DNA from: Apium graveolens | Taxonomy: Eukaryota > Streptophyta > Magnoliopsida > Apiales > Apiaceae | DNA: 64,000 nucleotides | Direction of reading: 5' to 3' | Assembly (NCBI RefSeq): GCF_009905375.1 | Contig: NC_133656.1 | Location: 233,315,111 to 233,379,110 of the forward strand | Shown here: positions 21,050 to 34,262 of the stretch, piece after piece | How positions within the stretch are numbered: the first letter of the stretch is position 1 | How the letters are laid out: the number at the start of each line of letters is the position of its first letter | Program-made: the position numbers and the translations under genes | The notes under the pieces: generated by a model | What the model was told of the DNA's origin: nothing | The model's input: only the letters and a program-made list of their open reading frames with translations | Databases searched by the model: none

Positions 21050-24000
21050 TTGCAGGGCAACAGGAAAAACATCCTAGATCTGGACAGTGGATGTTCAGGA
21101 CATATGACTGGAAATAAAGCCCTGCTATTAAACTTTGTGGAGAAAGCTGGCCCGAGTGTTTCTTATGGAGATGGCAACATGGGAAAAACTCTGGGATATG
21201 GCAATATCAATCTTGGGAATGTCATCATTGAAAAAGTAGCTCTGGTCTCAGGACTTAAACACAATCTGCTGAGTGTCAGTCAAATCTGTGACAAAGGTTA
21301 TCATGTAGATTTCTTTGAAGAACACTGTGAAATTATAAGTAAGTCTACCGGCAAAGTTGTTCTGAAAGGATACAGGCATGGTAACATTTATGAAGCCAAG
21401 CTTTCAACAAGTACTGATGGTTCTGCAATCTGTCTGATGAGTAGAGCATCAATTGAAGAAAGCTGGAATTGGCACAAGAAACTCTCTCATTTAAATTTCA
21501 ACAACATAAATGAACTAGTCAAGAAAGATCTTGTGAGAGGACTGCCAAAGTCAGTATTTGCTCCTGATGGCCTTTGTGATTCTTGTCAGAAGGCTAAACA
21601 AAGGAAATCCTCATTCAAGAGCAAGACTGAATCATCAATTCTTGAGCCTTATCACCTTCTACATGTTGATCTATTTGGTCCAGTAAATGTCATGTCTATT
21701 GCAAGGAAGAAATATGCTATGGTCATAGTGGATGAGTTCACTAGATACACATGGGTGTATTTCTTGCACACAAAAAGTGAAACTGGATCTATCTTGATTG
21801 ATCATGTCAGGCAACTGGATAAATTGGTCAAAGATTCTGTGAAAATAATAAGAAGTGATAATGGTACTGAGTTCAAGAATTTGATAATGGAAGAGTTCTG
21901 CAAAAACCATGGAATCAAGCAGGAATTTTCTGCTCTTGGAACTCCACAACAAAATGGAGTTGTTGAAAGAAAGAACATAACTCTCATTGAAGCTGCACGT
22001 ACAATGCTTGATGAAGCAAAGCTTCCAACCTATTTCTGGGCTAAAGCTGTGCAGACTGCTTGTTTTACTCAAAATGCTACACTAATTAACAAGCAAGGAA
22101 AGACACCATATGAGATGGTGAAGAAAAAGAAGCCAAATCTGAAGTATTTTCACGTATTTGGATGCAAGTGTTTTGTTCTTAAGACTCATCCTGAACAGCT
22201 ATCCAAATTTGATCTAAAAGCTGATGAAGGAATTTTTGTTGGATATCCACTTTCCACAAAAGCCTTCAGAGTCTATAACTTGAGAACAAGAGTGGTCATG
22301 GAATCTATCAATGTCGCTTTTGATGATAAGAAGATTACTGGACTTGAAGATTTCAATGATCATGATCAGCTGAGATTTGAAAATGAAGACTTAAATTCTG
22401 ATACCGAAAATCCTGACAGTCTAAATCCTGATACTACAAACTCTGATGGATTAAACTCTGATGTTATTGAAACTGTGGTGACTACGCCAAAGGAAGATGC
22501 ACCTATGCAGGGGGAGCATACTCAAGATACAACCACATCTCAAGAAGCATCAGAACATACATCTGGCTCTTCAAGTTCTGATTCATCAAGTTCTGATAAG
22601 CCAAGTTTTGATAATTCTGAAAACTTAAATTCTGAAGAATCCAAGTCAGAGAGGATAGTATCAGGGGGAGCATCAGAAAATGTTGATGAAGATATCATGG
22701 ATCATAGGGGAGCATCCAGTTCTAGAGAAAACCTTTCATCTGCAAGGAAGTGGACTAAATCACATACACCTGACTTAATAATTGGAAATCCTGATACAGG
22801 TGTCAGAACTAGAACAGCTACTTCAAGTGAATGTCTTTACAATTCTTTTCTTTCTCAGACTGAACCAAAGAAAGTGGAAGAAGCTCTTCAAGGTACTGAT
22901 TGGGTGCAAGCAATGCAGGAAGAGTTAAATGAATTTAAAAGAAACAAAGGCTGGACCCTAGTGCCAAGACCAAAGAACAGATCTGTTGTTGGTATAAAGT
23001 GGGTATTCAGAAACAAAACTGATAATGATGGCATAATTACAAGGAATAAGGCAAGGTTGGTTGCAAAAGGATATTCTCAACAGGAGGGAATTGATTATGA
23101 TGAAACATTTGCACCAGTTGCTAGATTAGAAGCCATAAGGATATTTTTGGCTTATGCTACTCACAAAAAGTTTACTGTCTTTCAAATGGATGTGAAAAGT
23201 GTTTTTCTCAATGGAGAATTGGAGGAGGAAGTATATGTTGAACAACCTCCAGGCTTTGTAGATCCCAAATATCCTAATCATGTCTACAGGCTTGATAAAG
23301 CACTCGATGGCCTTAAGCAAGCTCCAAGACCATGGTATGAGACTTTAGCTCAGTTTCTTCTAGAAAGTGGATTTAACAGAGGAACTATAGACAAAACACT
23401 GTTCTACCTCAACCATGGAAATGACTTACTTCTGGTTCAGATATATGTTGATGATATCATCTTTGGTTCTACAAATGACAGACTTTGCAAGAAGTTTGCC
23501 AAACTGATGCAGTCAAGATATCAAATGAGTATGATGGGGAACTCAGCTATTTTCTGGGTCTTCAAGTCAAGCAGAATGCAGAAGGCACTTTTATTTGTCA
23601 AACCAAGTACACCAGAAATTTGCTGAAGAAATTTAGAATGCAAGATTGTTCAAGTGCATCCACTCCTATGGCCACTGCAACAAAATTGGATAAGGATACT
23701 GGTAAATCAGTAGATATTACTGAGTACAGAGGTATGATGGGCTCTCTACTCTATCTAACTGCTAGTAGACCTGATATCATGTTTGCTACATGTCTTTGTG
23801 CTAGATTTCAAGCAGATCCAAGAGAACCTCACTTAATAGTTGTGAAAAGAATTTTCAAGTATCTTAAGGGAACAGCTGATCTAGGATTGTGGTCTTCCAG
23901 AGAATCAGATTTTAAACTAATAGGTTACTCAGATGCAGATTTTGCAGGTTGCAAAATTGACAGGAAAAGTACAAGTGGAAGCTGCCAATTTCTTGGAGGC

Positions 24001-24399
24001 AGATTGGTTTCTTGGTTTAGCAAGAAATAAAAGTCAATTTCCACATCAACTGCAGAAGCATAGTACATTGCTGCAGGAAGCTGTTGTGCACAGATTCTTT
24101 GGATGAAGAATCAGTTACTGGATTATGGGTTAACATATTTTAAAATCCCTATTTACTTTGATAATCAAAGTGCTATTGCTATGACAGGTAATCCAGTTCA
24201 ACACTCAATGACAAAGCACATCAGTATTAGGTACCACTTCATAAGGGAACGTGTGGATGAAGGTACAGTGGAATTGCACTTTGTTCCAACAGATCAACAA
24301 CTAGCAGATATCTTCACAAAGCCACTGTGTGAAGCTACTTTTACAAGATTGGTAAATGAACTTATTATGGTTTCAGGTTCTTTCTCTAAATCTGCTTAG
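21050..24399 (+). pseudogene. pol: Pol of element 2 (frameshift and two stops)
   Basis: Protease ([11 protein letters not shown]), integrase ([16 protein letters not shown]), linker, reverse transcriptase (YVDDIIFGS) and RNase H (SDADFAG) are all recognisable and strongly resemble element 1. The frame runs to 23626; a 1-bp loss near 23540 shifts it, and the rest follows in another frame. Two nonsense codons, at 24028-24030 and 24061-24063, lie in RNase H. Two replacements hit normally invariant reverse transcriptase motifs: VKSVFLNG where Ala is usual, and [11 protein letters not shown] where Tyr and Ala are usual. The linker at about 22380-22660 holds several copies of the AAGTTCTGAT motif, read as repeated SSSD/NSD words. 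Confidence 0.92.
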
Positions 24400-25735
24400 T
24401 TTTTGTTCTGATGCATCAGACTTTATGATCAGTATTTACCGAAATTACTCTCTTTGTGTATTCTGTGCTTAATTGAAAATTGCTTAAGTACTGATTGTTG
24501 TCTGATGTGTATTTCTAAACTCTGATAGTGATATGACTGTTTATGTGGCTATTCAATCCTATGAGGATAATTGTGCTTGATGTTGACCTAGTAGTCTTTA
24601 ACATACTAGAGATCCCATGCTAGAAGTAATTATTTATGTGGAAATCTATTGACACAAGCAAATTATGATATTGAGCTTAGTTCAGTTTACTTTGTCTATC
24701 TTATTACTAAGTCAACAACTAGAATCATGCTTCTCATCTGTTAAGATCTGATGTTAGTAAATCTGTTGAATGTACTAAGTGCTGATAAACCTCACTTATC
24801 AAAAGAAAAAAGGAAAAAGAAAAAGAAATAAAAATCAGGTACTCCTTTGAGGTCTAGAGTAAAAATGTGGAAGGAACGACCCAAGTGCATTGCTAATATT
24901 AAGTAATATGCATAAGAAAAGCAAATAATTATTTTTCTTGATGACTTTTTACACTCTATGATTACTGGAGAAATACTCTGATAAAGGCATAAATTCTGAT
25001 AAGCAGTCGTGACTCACTTACACTGAGAAGCCACTGTCAAATGGAATTTTAAAAGATGCATAAAATAAGCATAAACAGTTGAGGTGGACTCATGCATGCA
25101 CTCATTCAAAAGTACACTTCAGAATAGTGACAGATTTTTAGTAAAGTTCTTAGTTATGCCTTATTTCTAAGATGTACTGAAGTGAATCAGACTTTACTCT
25201 TTGTCTGATATTTTGCTTAATGTACACACTTACACTCCATATGAATGATGAAAATTACTGTGGCGTTCAATATTGTTTTAGATGAATAGTTTATGTGTCA
25301 GATTGCATAAAGTCTGAGGACAAGTTCTGATAAATAAGTTCTGAAGAACCGAAATCAGAATTTGTCTGAAGAATCACAGAGATAGGCATTCATTTTTCGA
25401 GTTAAGAAATCATGTTCTGATGACTGTTAAGTTCTGATATAAGTCTCAGTGTTGATATTAAATTCTGATCCTTTACTTGACTTATTTGTGGTTAAAATCT
25501 GAAACAGTCTTATTTTTAATCAGAATATGAACGGGTAAGATATTAACAGTCAATACAATTAGGGTTAGTAGAACACGTACATGCACAGTAATGTTTTACT
25601 TGTTTGTTGTGCGCATTAAACCCTGGTTTACTTTACCAATGACTGTTTTTCTTCTTCCAAGTCTAGGGAGACGAGGTAGAATTATTTCTACCCGTCAACA
25701 TTAAATTTCCTTGCGTCTCCTGGCATTCTCTTGCC
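24400..25735 (+). repeat. Long spacer of element 2 carrying scattered TTCTGAT motifs
   Basis: About 1.3 kb with no protein. It holds AAGTTCTGAT at 25322 and 25429, AAATTCTGAT at 24991 and 25460, and many shorter CTGAT/ATCAG words. It is the counterpart of the motif-rich spacer of element 1 (6965-7519) but longer. Confidence 0.6.
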
Positions 25736-25743
25736 TATATAAA
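25736..25743 (+). promoter_or_regulatory. Internal TATA box before the small ORF of element 2
   Basis: TATATAAA, then about 75 bp of C/A/T-rich leader, then an ATG in good context (ACAAACATGG) at 25820. Arrangement typical of a plant polymerase II promoter; inferred only. Confidence 0.5.
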
Positions 25744-25819
25744 CCGACACCTCACATCAGCCTACTCATCATTTCTTTTCTCACACACTCACTCACCTTT
25801 TCTTCATACCAACACAAAC

Positions 25820-26089
25820 ATGGTCAACTACAATATGTTTTTGAACTATGAGACCTTCAATATGGAGCTGAGCTGTGAGGATTGACAGCAGGAATGACAC
25901 GTAACTGTCATTCCTGATGAGATATGGGACTCGGTTCCCCAGGAGGTTCTCACACACCTCATATTCTTTTACATGGATTACCATCGCCATTTGGAGCGAT
26001 TAAAGGAAGAACGGTTGGAAGCTCTCCGCCAATAAGAGCGAATCATTCGACTCACTATTCTTTTTGTAGAGAGTCGGAAGAAGAAATAA
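25820..26089 (+). pseudogene. Small accessory ORF of element 2 (89 codons, three internal stops)
   Basis: From the ATG at 25820, one reading frame runs to a TAA at 26087. It is broken by TGA codons at positions 22 and 26 and a TAA at 72. The decoded parts look like a real protein: an acidic Trp-containing middle (PDEIWDSVPQEVL), then a His/Arg/Glu-rich amphipathic helix (DYHRHLERLKEERLEALRQ) and a basic tail (ESRKKK). I do not recognise a family. It sits between pol and ORF3 behind a TATA box, where element 1 has no equivalent. The stops are of the C-to-T/G-to-A type. Confidence 0.5.
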
Positions 26090-26816
26090 TTTATTTTTCT
26101 TCTTCCTGTTTTTCTTCATCATCAGCTTTGTCCGGCTTCTTAGCCAAGGACAAAAGCTGTTAATGTTAGGTTTAGAAGCTTAGGACAGTCTTGTAATGTT
26201 CTGATGTAATTTTCAATTTCATGAATGTATTTTCTTAATATATTAACGGAATTTCTTATTTTTGCAATATTCCGTCTCTGAGATGTTTGCCATTTAACTG
26301 CACTGTTAAATCCTGATATATCCATGTTCTGATGATCATCTTAATCATTGATTTAAATTAAGTTCTGATTTTAAAATATCAGTACGTGTTTACTTGATTT
26401 ATTTTGGTCATTCTCACACTCGAAATTTATTTTCAGAATATTGGTTTTGCAGTGAAAATAATTGAATAAGTGGGAACAGTTTAAATTTTGAATTAAAACT
26501 GACTTACCTCAATTAATGGGATTACTGGGTAAGTGGAACGGTTTTTCCTTGAAAAACTGCATGTGATAAGTAATGATTACCGTTTTCCCGTGCCCATTAA
26601 CTATTCCTTATTTTTGCATGTCTGACAGGTGTCCAACGGTTATATTTTTTTTAACATTGTATAAGTAAGAGAGAGAGAAGATTATACAATCTTTTATTTA
26701 CTTTTACACTTTATCTCTCTTTCTTCACTTTTACTATCTCTCATCTCCTGAAGTTGTTTTTCATACAGACATTTTATCAAACACCTTGCAGGCACTCTCA
26801 ATTTTCAATTTTTCTC
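26090..26816 (+). other. Leader region before ORF3 of element 2
   Basis: Non-coding, AT-rich, with AAGTTCTGAT at 26360-26369 followed eight bases later by the near-complement ATCAGTAC, a potential hairpin. From about 26640 a TGTATAAG box, a GA tract (about 26668-26680) and a T/C-rich leader run up to the ORF3 ATG, echoing element 1. Confidence 0.5.
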
Positions 26817-29800
26817 ATGGCACCTAAGGATTTGATCATTGATGGAGCTAAGTTCGTTCCAAATAACTATGCTGCAATTCTCAATCATGATGAAGCTCCG
26901 TTTGAGTTGCATTTTGTGCAAGATCTTTTTGCACACAGTGAAATTGGGTATGCATTGACCTAGCCTTCAGTCTTTTCAAGCCAACAAGTTTTGACATTCT
27001 GGCGGACTGGGCATTTTGATAATGGTGGTGCAACTGGTACTCCCAGTATTGTTTTTGAAGTGGATGATTCTGAACATGTGGTAACTCCTGGTACAATTCG
27101 AAAGACCTTACATTTACCAGACGGCTGTATTTTTTCAACACCGGAGGAATCCGCTCTACAAGAGTTAATGGACAGTTTGGGGTATAAAAGGAGTTTGGCT
27201 AAGCTTGGACAGTTGAAACGGACACATATCAAAAAGGAATAGAGCTTCTTCTTCGACTGCATCACTAAAGCCTTCGGGAATAAGTGTTCCAACTTTGATG
27301 CCATTCCAATAATGAGTCAGCACATCGGGTATGCTATTATTAACCAAACTCATTTTGATTTTGCAAGTGCTGTGATAGGTTTTATTGGGGATAGGATGAT
27401 AGAGGATATGAATGTTGTCTACTTTGCTAGATTCTGTCAGCTTATATATAATTTCTGTTGTGCTGATGAACCCCAACCTACCACTGACTTATATCCACCT
27501 TTCAAAATTGCAAAACGAGCCTTTAATGACTTGGTAAATGCTGATCTTAAGAAAACCGTTGTTAGACCTTTACAGATTCCTCAGTCTGTAAAATAGATCT
27601 TGGTAAATGCTGATCCTCAAACCTATAGATCTGTTTATTCTGATGTCCAATTCAACACCACATCCCAAACACCACAACAACCATCAGAACATACCACTCA
27701 TACATCTATACCTTAACCCTCTCTCAGAACATATCTCAAAATATATCTCACACCTTCACAGACAGCTCAACCTTCATCCTCAGCACCTACTGTGAAGCCT
27801 TCATCTTCCAAGCCCAAGAGGATAAAGACTGTTCCTCAGACACCAAAGAAGAGAAGGAGGATTGTTCTGAGAGATGAGTCTGATAGTGAGGAACAGGTTT
27901 CTGCATCAGAACCTATTGTTACAGAAGCTGAGAAGGTTCCTTCTCAGAAGGATTCTGGAATTGGGGGATCTAAGCTTCTCAAAAGGCTTAGACGAATGAC
28001 TTTTGCTGAACCTCCCAAGGAATCCCCACCTTCAAAGAGATACAAGAAATAGAGAGCTAAAAGGCCAGCTTCAGATGATGAGGAAGTAGCAGCTAAGGAA
28101 GGAGATCATGAATCTCTGATCTCAAAAGAACCAGAATTTGCTGAAGCTACTGCATCTCCTTCTTCATTGTCTCCACCTCAGGAAGCTACTACAGACAAGA
28201 CAAACACACCCTCTGTGTCTCCTGTACATGAAACTGTATCTCCTGTAGACCCAGGCACAAGTGCTGAAATTGATATTCAGAACTTGGTTGTGCCTGAGGT
28301 TCTCTACTTAGAAGCTCCAACAGCTATTAATCCATCAACAACACCTGTTACTGATGCCACTCAAACTCCAGAATTGTCTACTACACCTTCTCTGCATCTA
28401 GATGTTGATGATCAGAATATAGGTGAGCATCAGGATATGGCTGTTGATCAGAACTTGGAAACAGATCAGCACTTAGAGGATGATGCTGAAGCCTCGATTG
28501 TTTCTCATACTGTTGTTTTATCAGAAGATTCTGATTCTGTAAGTTCTGATGCTGCAAATGCTGATGATACTGGTGATGCTGCTCCATATGCAGATGCTGA
28601 TGAAGTTGGTCCTTCTGGACATGCACCTCCACAAACTGTTTCTAAATCTGAACTAGTCAAGAAGTTTGTACGAGGAGCAGCACCAGTACCTTGGAGTGAA
28701 ACTCCTAGAGGACAGGAGTGGACTAATGAATAAAACTCAGTTACCTTCGTTCCATCTGAAAAGATTCTTGCTGAGCACTTGGCAAAAGCTGATGAAATAT
28801 TAATTAATGATAATTTCAAGACACAGCTTCGAGTCACTACATTGAGTACTAGACATCTTCAATGTCTCCATTCAAAAACTCATGCAGAGTAACATAAAAT
28901 TCAGGAAGAATTGCTCAAGCAAGACACAGTTAGGAAACTTGAAAAGAAAAGTTTCTTTAAACCTACCTTTGACAGAGTTGTTTACATTGAGAAGATCCAA
29001 GAGAAGCAACAGTCTCAGATTGATGATATTTTGAAAAATCAAGCTTCTCAGCAATCTCAACTCAATGAAATCCAAGCCTCAGTGGAATTGCTTGTCTCTT
29101 TTCTCTTACCTGCTGATGCCAAAAAGGGGGGAGAAAGTAATTAAGTCCAAATGCAAAACTAATCAGACACTGAAGGGGAAGGATGATGAAAAAGATGACC
29201 AGGGAAACTCTGGAATGGGTGGAGGTCATGGTCAAGGTAGAAGATTCTCATCAAGAAGAACTGAAATTACAAGTCACAGGACAAGTTCTGATGCTGGAAA
29301 AAGATTTACTTCTGCTACTGGTAAAAGGATAAGTTCTGATGAACTTTTGGATCTTGATGAAGAATTATCAAGACAGTTATTTCTTAAGGAGAATCCAGGA
29401 ATGGACTTTGAGTGTCTGATGGAAGAAGAAGCTAGACTTATGACAGAAAGAGTCAAATCTAAATCTGAAGCTTCTGTTGGTAAAAAGAAACTTCCAAAGA
29501 CCAAAGGCATTGTGATAAAGGAAAGAACAAATCCTGAAGCAGCCAAGGCTAAATCACAACCGCAGATAGATCCAAGGTCTAAGGGCAAAGAGAAAGTTGG
29601 TGAACCTATCAAGGTTTATGTGCCTCCTGTGGATGAAGAAATTACTGTTGAAGATGCTGATCTTGCTCTAACTTCAAGAAAAATTTCTAAGACAACCTCT
29701 GACATGGCTCAAGTTGTTCGGAGTAAAGATAGAGTTAGTTCAGATATCTCAAAGAAGCAAGTAACCTCTGACATAGCTCAAGTTAACTTAATATCAGAAG

Positions 29801-30621
29801 ATAAATCAAAGGAAACCTCTGACATTGCTCATGTTAAACCTTCAAAGGTACTCCTACCAGGATTCACCAAAGCCAAACAGACTCAACCTTTGAAGACTGC
29901 TGCAAGTGGTTTTGAAGCAAGAGTGGTTACTAGAAAGGAAGTAAGAGATAAAACTGGATTGGGAAGTGCTGATGAAAGAAGAATACATAACACAACCAAT
30001 GATCCAACTTCCTTGAGTGAACCAGGTATTGGAGCAACTCCTGAAAGATTGAATCAACTAGAATCTGTATAGATGGTTTACCATACCTACTTGAAAGAAC
30101 ACATCTTGTTGTACTTCATGACAGATGGTAGGGTTTATCATATAAGGGAAAATGCCATTCCACTGAAGTATTATGAAGAATTGGAACATGTATTATTCTT
30201 ACTTCAAGTGAATGACAAAATAACAGAAAGTGCTGCAAACTATTTGAATAATCAGATTCAGAGACATAAAAGGCTTTATTCTGTTAAGTCTGACAGCACA
30301 TATCTTTCAAAGTACAGAGATCACAAGGGTGATATTGTTGAGATGAAGCCTAACTCTGCTAAGATTATAACTACCTTTCTGGGTTACAGGGCTGTGGAAT
30401 TCAATCTCGAGTCTGACAAGGCGTATTTGATCAGATTGGATCAGGACATAAAGAAAGCTAAAATTAATGATCTCAGGGCTGCAATCTTTCAAATTGGTGA
30501 AGATTCTGCAGAATTTAAAGATGCTAAACGGAGGATGATTGATGAACTCAGATATGCTGAGAGATGTTTGTTAAAGAACTATCTCAGAACAACTCCTGAC
30601 ATCAGAGAGATCAGAAGATGA
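26817..30621 (+). pseudogene. ORF3 of element 2 (broken homologue of element 1 ORF3)
   Basis: Starts MAPKDL at 26817. About 1268 codons, with in-frame stops at 26961, 27240, 27594, about 27714, 28050, 28731, about 28890 and 30070, and a frameshift in a G-run near 29125. The N-terminal domain aligns with element 1 ORF3 (a SIGYSLNSASLGSIKRK-like stretch, then K-E-[W]-S-F, SNFDAI, YYARF/VYFARF). A Pro/Ser/Thr-rich middle follows, then a Gln-rich coiled coil (near 28990-29080), a Ser/Arg/Lys region and a C-terminal helical domain (30073-30621). AAGTTCTGAT occurs at 28541, 29283 and 29331. No membrane segment seen. Confidence 0.85.
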
Positions 30622-30814
30622 AGCCAAGTCAAGATCTACAACTGCTCAAATTCTGATATGAATACAGACTGAAGTTGTTATCAGAAGTTAAAGTTGATAA
30701 AGCTTTAAGGATTGTAAGTTGTAGTTATCTAGTAAAATTCTCATGCATTTGTACTTAATGTTTTTGACATCATCAAATATCTGTTAACTTGTATATTATG
30801 CTAATTTACAAGTT

Positions 30815-30823
30815 GGGGGAGAT
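30815..30823 (+). other. Polypurine tract, element 2
   Basis: GGGGGAGAT directly before the 3' LTR, nearly the same as in element 1. Confidence 0.85.
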
Positions 30824-31428
30824 TGTTAGATATATTTGATAATGTCATGTCTAATATGATTTATGTTTAGTTTTCAGATCTTACTTAAACAGGACAAATC
30901 AGTACTTAACTGAAATCAACACTTATACTGAAGTCAGAACTTAAGTCATCAGTACTTAATGTTCAGGAGATATTTATCAGAAGATAATATCGGGACTTAA
31001 AGGAAACGTTCAGATAAGGAAAGCAGCTGATTTACAGGAAGAGAAGATCGAGACAAATATAAGAAGAGATATGGATGAAGAAGGAATTCTATGAAGAATA
31101 TAATACTTGGAAGAAAAGATATCTGATTGATATATTTTAGGAAGCAGAATTATATTCCATATCAATTAGTGATTATCTTGTAACTGTGTAGTATATAAAC
31201 ACAGACATAGGGCTTACACTAAAAGTGTTATTGTTATCGAGAAGATTATTCATTGTAACCCTAGCAGCTCTCGTGATATTTGTTCATCACTGAGAGAGGA
31301 CAATTCCATACTGTAACAAAGTTTATTATTTTGAATAAAGTTTGTTTTCTGTTACTTGAGTTATTAAAGTTCGATTTGATTATACTATACACTGTATTCA
31401 CCCCCTCTACGGTGTGTGTGACCTAACA
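30824..31428 (+). repeat. 3' LTR of element 2
   Basis: 605 bp copy of 18037-18642 (about 14 substitutions, one C-run indel), with TG/CA ends followed by TATAG. Confidence 0.95.
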
Positions 31429-34262
31429 TATAGCCCTTTTATTATTTCATTTTATTCGTATAATCATAATCAGTCAGTAAAAATTCCGTAAAATACAGAG
31501 AAAACGTCGAATTCATGTCGCGTTCTTGATAATCAAACCTGCAAACGAGGGCGTTATCGAACTCCGATTCGGGCGTGCCATATATCAAATCGAAACTCTC
31601 GAAAATTACTTTCATAATCAATCATCCGTTTTTATGCAGGAATCAAGGTATTTTCCTTATTTAATTAATTTAATTCGAATTAATTATAGATTAAATTATG
31701 AAAATTTGTTCTTGATGTTGTTGATATGATTTGATGATTCCATCGTATAAATAATATTTTTCTAGTCAATTTGGTATATTATATGTCAAAAACCGAGTTC
31801 AATAACATATAGAAAAGGTGATTTGATTCTTAGAAATAAAATTAGGGTTCTTGACATGAATATTCTTAATTGAGATTTGGGGATTTCTTCGTTAAGGGTT
31901 ATTCTTTAAAATTGATCATGCCATATTATAGATCGTGAAAAGATGAATTTATTGGTGTGTCTGTAATTAGCAAACGATAACGAAAAAGAGGTGATCGGAA
32001 AATGGGGTGTGTCGGCGTCGAAAAAGTTCGACGGGATTTTCCGGCCAAGCGCTGTGGTTGTTGTTGATTCTGACTGCACAGGTGTGTTACAGGAAAGAAA
32101 TAGATCATACGTTGTTGATTTGAGCGAATTCTGGGTAGCTTTTCAGTCCCCGGAAAAGCTTGGTGGCCGCCGTTAATGGCGGCCGGCCATCGGAGACGAC
32201 GAGAGGAGGAAGACGATGGCAAATTACAGTTTAGCCATCGTTCTTTCCTCTCTTTTGCAATTTAATCCCTGTTATTTCAAAAACTTCAATTTTTGTATTC
32301 CTGTTTTAACATCTTTCGAAATTTATATTCTGTTTATATTAATTTCAGAAAATGTATATTTATTTATTTTAAATTCAGAAAAAATATTTTAATTATTTAT
32401 TTATTCAAAAATAAATCGAAATTATTTTATTAATTAATTTTAATTAGTTTTTAATTATTTTAATTAATCGATTAATTTATTAATTAATTTTATTATTAAT
32501 TAATTTTAATTGATTTAATAATTAGACTTAATTATTTATTTTTGATTTAAAAATTTCGAAATAATAGTTTTGAGCTTTAAAATATTATTTTAAATTATTT
32601 TCAAGGTTCGATAATTATTATAAAATTATTTTAAAGTCAGATTCGGGTGTTCGAACCCTATTATTTAATTATAAATTGATTCGGAGTCTCGTTTTAATTC
32701 CAAAAAATGTTCAAAAATTCGTATTAAATACCTGAAAATCATTTTGACCCTGAATCTTCTTTGAAAAATTATTTTGATCGAATATCTTGCGTGCTATGTG
32801 CTACGTGCTATCTGATTGATGTATTATATGTCTATGTGGTTATTGTTTAACTGTTTTAGTGTAACTTTCAATCCGTAAATCGGATTTGGGTGAAACGATT
32901 GGTAGATAAAAGCTTATGACGTCTGTGTGACGATTAGAATGATATGAGATTGAGTATTGATAGATACTTGTGATACCTAACAGAATAAGCAAGGCATAGA
33001 AAAGAAAGGCAGTGATCAGTAAATAGAACTCAAGTGTTAAAAAAGAAAGCAAGTGATCGATGAATAGAAGCAAGACATAGAAAAAGAAGGAAAGTGATTG
33101 AAAAGTAAAACTGTTAGAAGAGTACAAGTAAAGTTGGAAATCATTTGTGACAAGGCAAGTACTTCTGAACCTTCTTCAAGATATATTACAAATATTTTTG
33201 AACTATCTCATAACATGTCGCTATTATTCAAAATAACTCCTGTTTTATATTGCAAGCACTTTAAACTATTTAACCTTGAACCCTGATTCTTATTGATCTT
33301 GAGCCATAAGCCTTATTCTTCATAAATCATTGATTGTTGAATTCCCAGATACGAGCCAGACACATACGATATTACTCCACAAATAAATATCTACCACATA
33401 TTGATTTCTGATATTAAATTGCTTGACATACCAACCCTTATTCCTTGTTTAACAGAAGACCAATCCTTGGAACCCTTGAACCATTGGTCTTCTACTTTCT
33501 GATTTTTTCCTTGATTGAAAGCCAATCTTTTTGAATTCCTTGTTATACCTTCATGGTATTGTGAATCACCCTATGCTTCAAAATAAATGTTGTTTATGAT
33601 TCAGCTTATTGAATTACATTGGTTATCATATTGAATTGTTTTAGAATTGGATGGTTTTATAAATGTGGACCAGATTCGTGGTTGGACCAGATTCGTGGTC
33701 ATAATAGGCCAATGCGTGCCTTGGATCCAGTATATAGAGCAAAGCTGAGAGCCTTGCTCGGGGTTAGTGCGTGAATGATCAGCAACCTAACCTTGGGTTT
33801 TTAAAATAAAAAGTGAATATCCAATTCTAATCATTGCTTATTCAGAAACTTGATTCTTCTGAATCATTTCAATTGGTTATTATTTAACCTCGGTTATTGC
33901 TATTATGACTTGCTGAGCTAGTTAGCTCACTCTTGCAAACCTTTTTATGTTTTCAACAGTTGAAAAGGAAATTGTTGTTAACGAGGATTCCCAGTCCAGT
34001 GTGCAAACTAGGATTCCAGGTTAAGTTGGATCGAGCTAGCATGAGCTTTATATTGTAGATGAGTTATGCAAGATTGTAAGAACGATAGTATTATCAGTTG
34101 TAAGTTGAACTAGTTGGGATTTGGTACGATGTAATAAAAGATAAGGTTGTGGCTTGTTTTCATACTTTAACCTGTTGCGATCTGTGGTTGTGTAAAGAAG
34201 GGTCAATGCATATAATATTTTATATAAAAGTTTATATATTGGGTGTGTGTGTTGTGATTACA

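Larger units (their letters stand above)
18037..31428 (+). mobile_element. Element 2: decayed SIRE-type Ty1/copia retrotransposon
   Basis: 13,392 bp with TG/CA ends and a perfect TATAG duplication (18032-18036, 31429-31433). Same plan as element 1: LTR, initiator tRNA primer site, gag, pol, long spacer, third ORF, polypurine tract, LTR. The LTRs differ at about 14 of 605 sites plus one indel. Every coding region has stops or frameshifts. It also has a small extra ORF with its own promoter-like leader between pol and ORF3. Its scattered private motif is AAGTTCTGAT. Confidence 0.95.
17392..34262. mobile_element. Large solo LTR (about 3.5 kb) split by element 2
   Basis: TGTAATATCC at 17392 and ...GATTACA ending at 34262 are flanked by the identical 5-mer GTGAG (17387-17391 and 34263-34267). 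Removing element 2 and one copy of its TATAG duplication leaves about 3474 bp without coding sequence: a lone LTR left by LTR-LTR recombination. The right part has an AT-rich tract (about 32330-32640), a degenerate purine-rich repeat (about 32990-33110) and an exact 17-bp tandem duplication (33666-33699). The size suggests a large Ty3-type LTR, but with no internal region the lineage is unproven. Confidence 0.75.
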
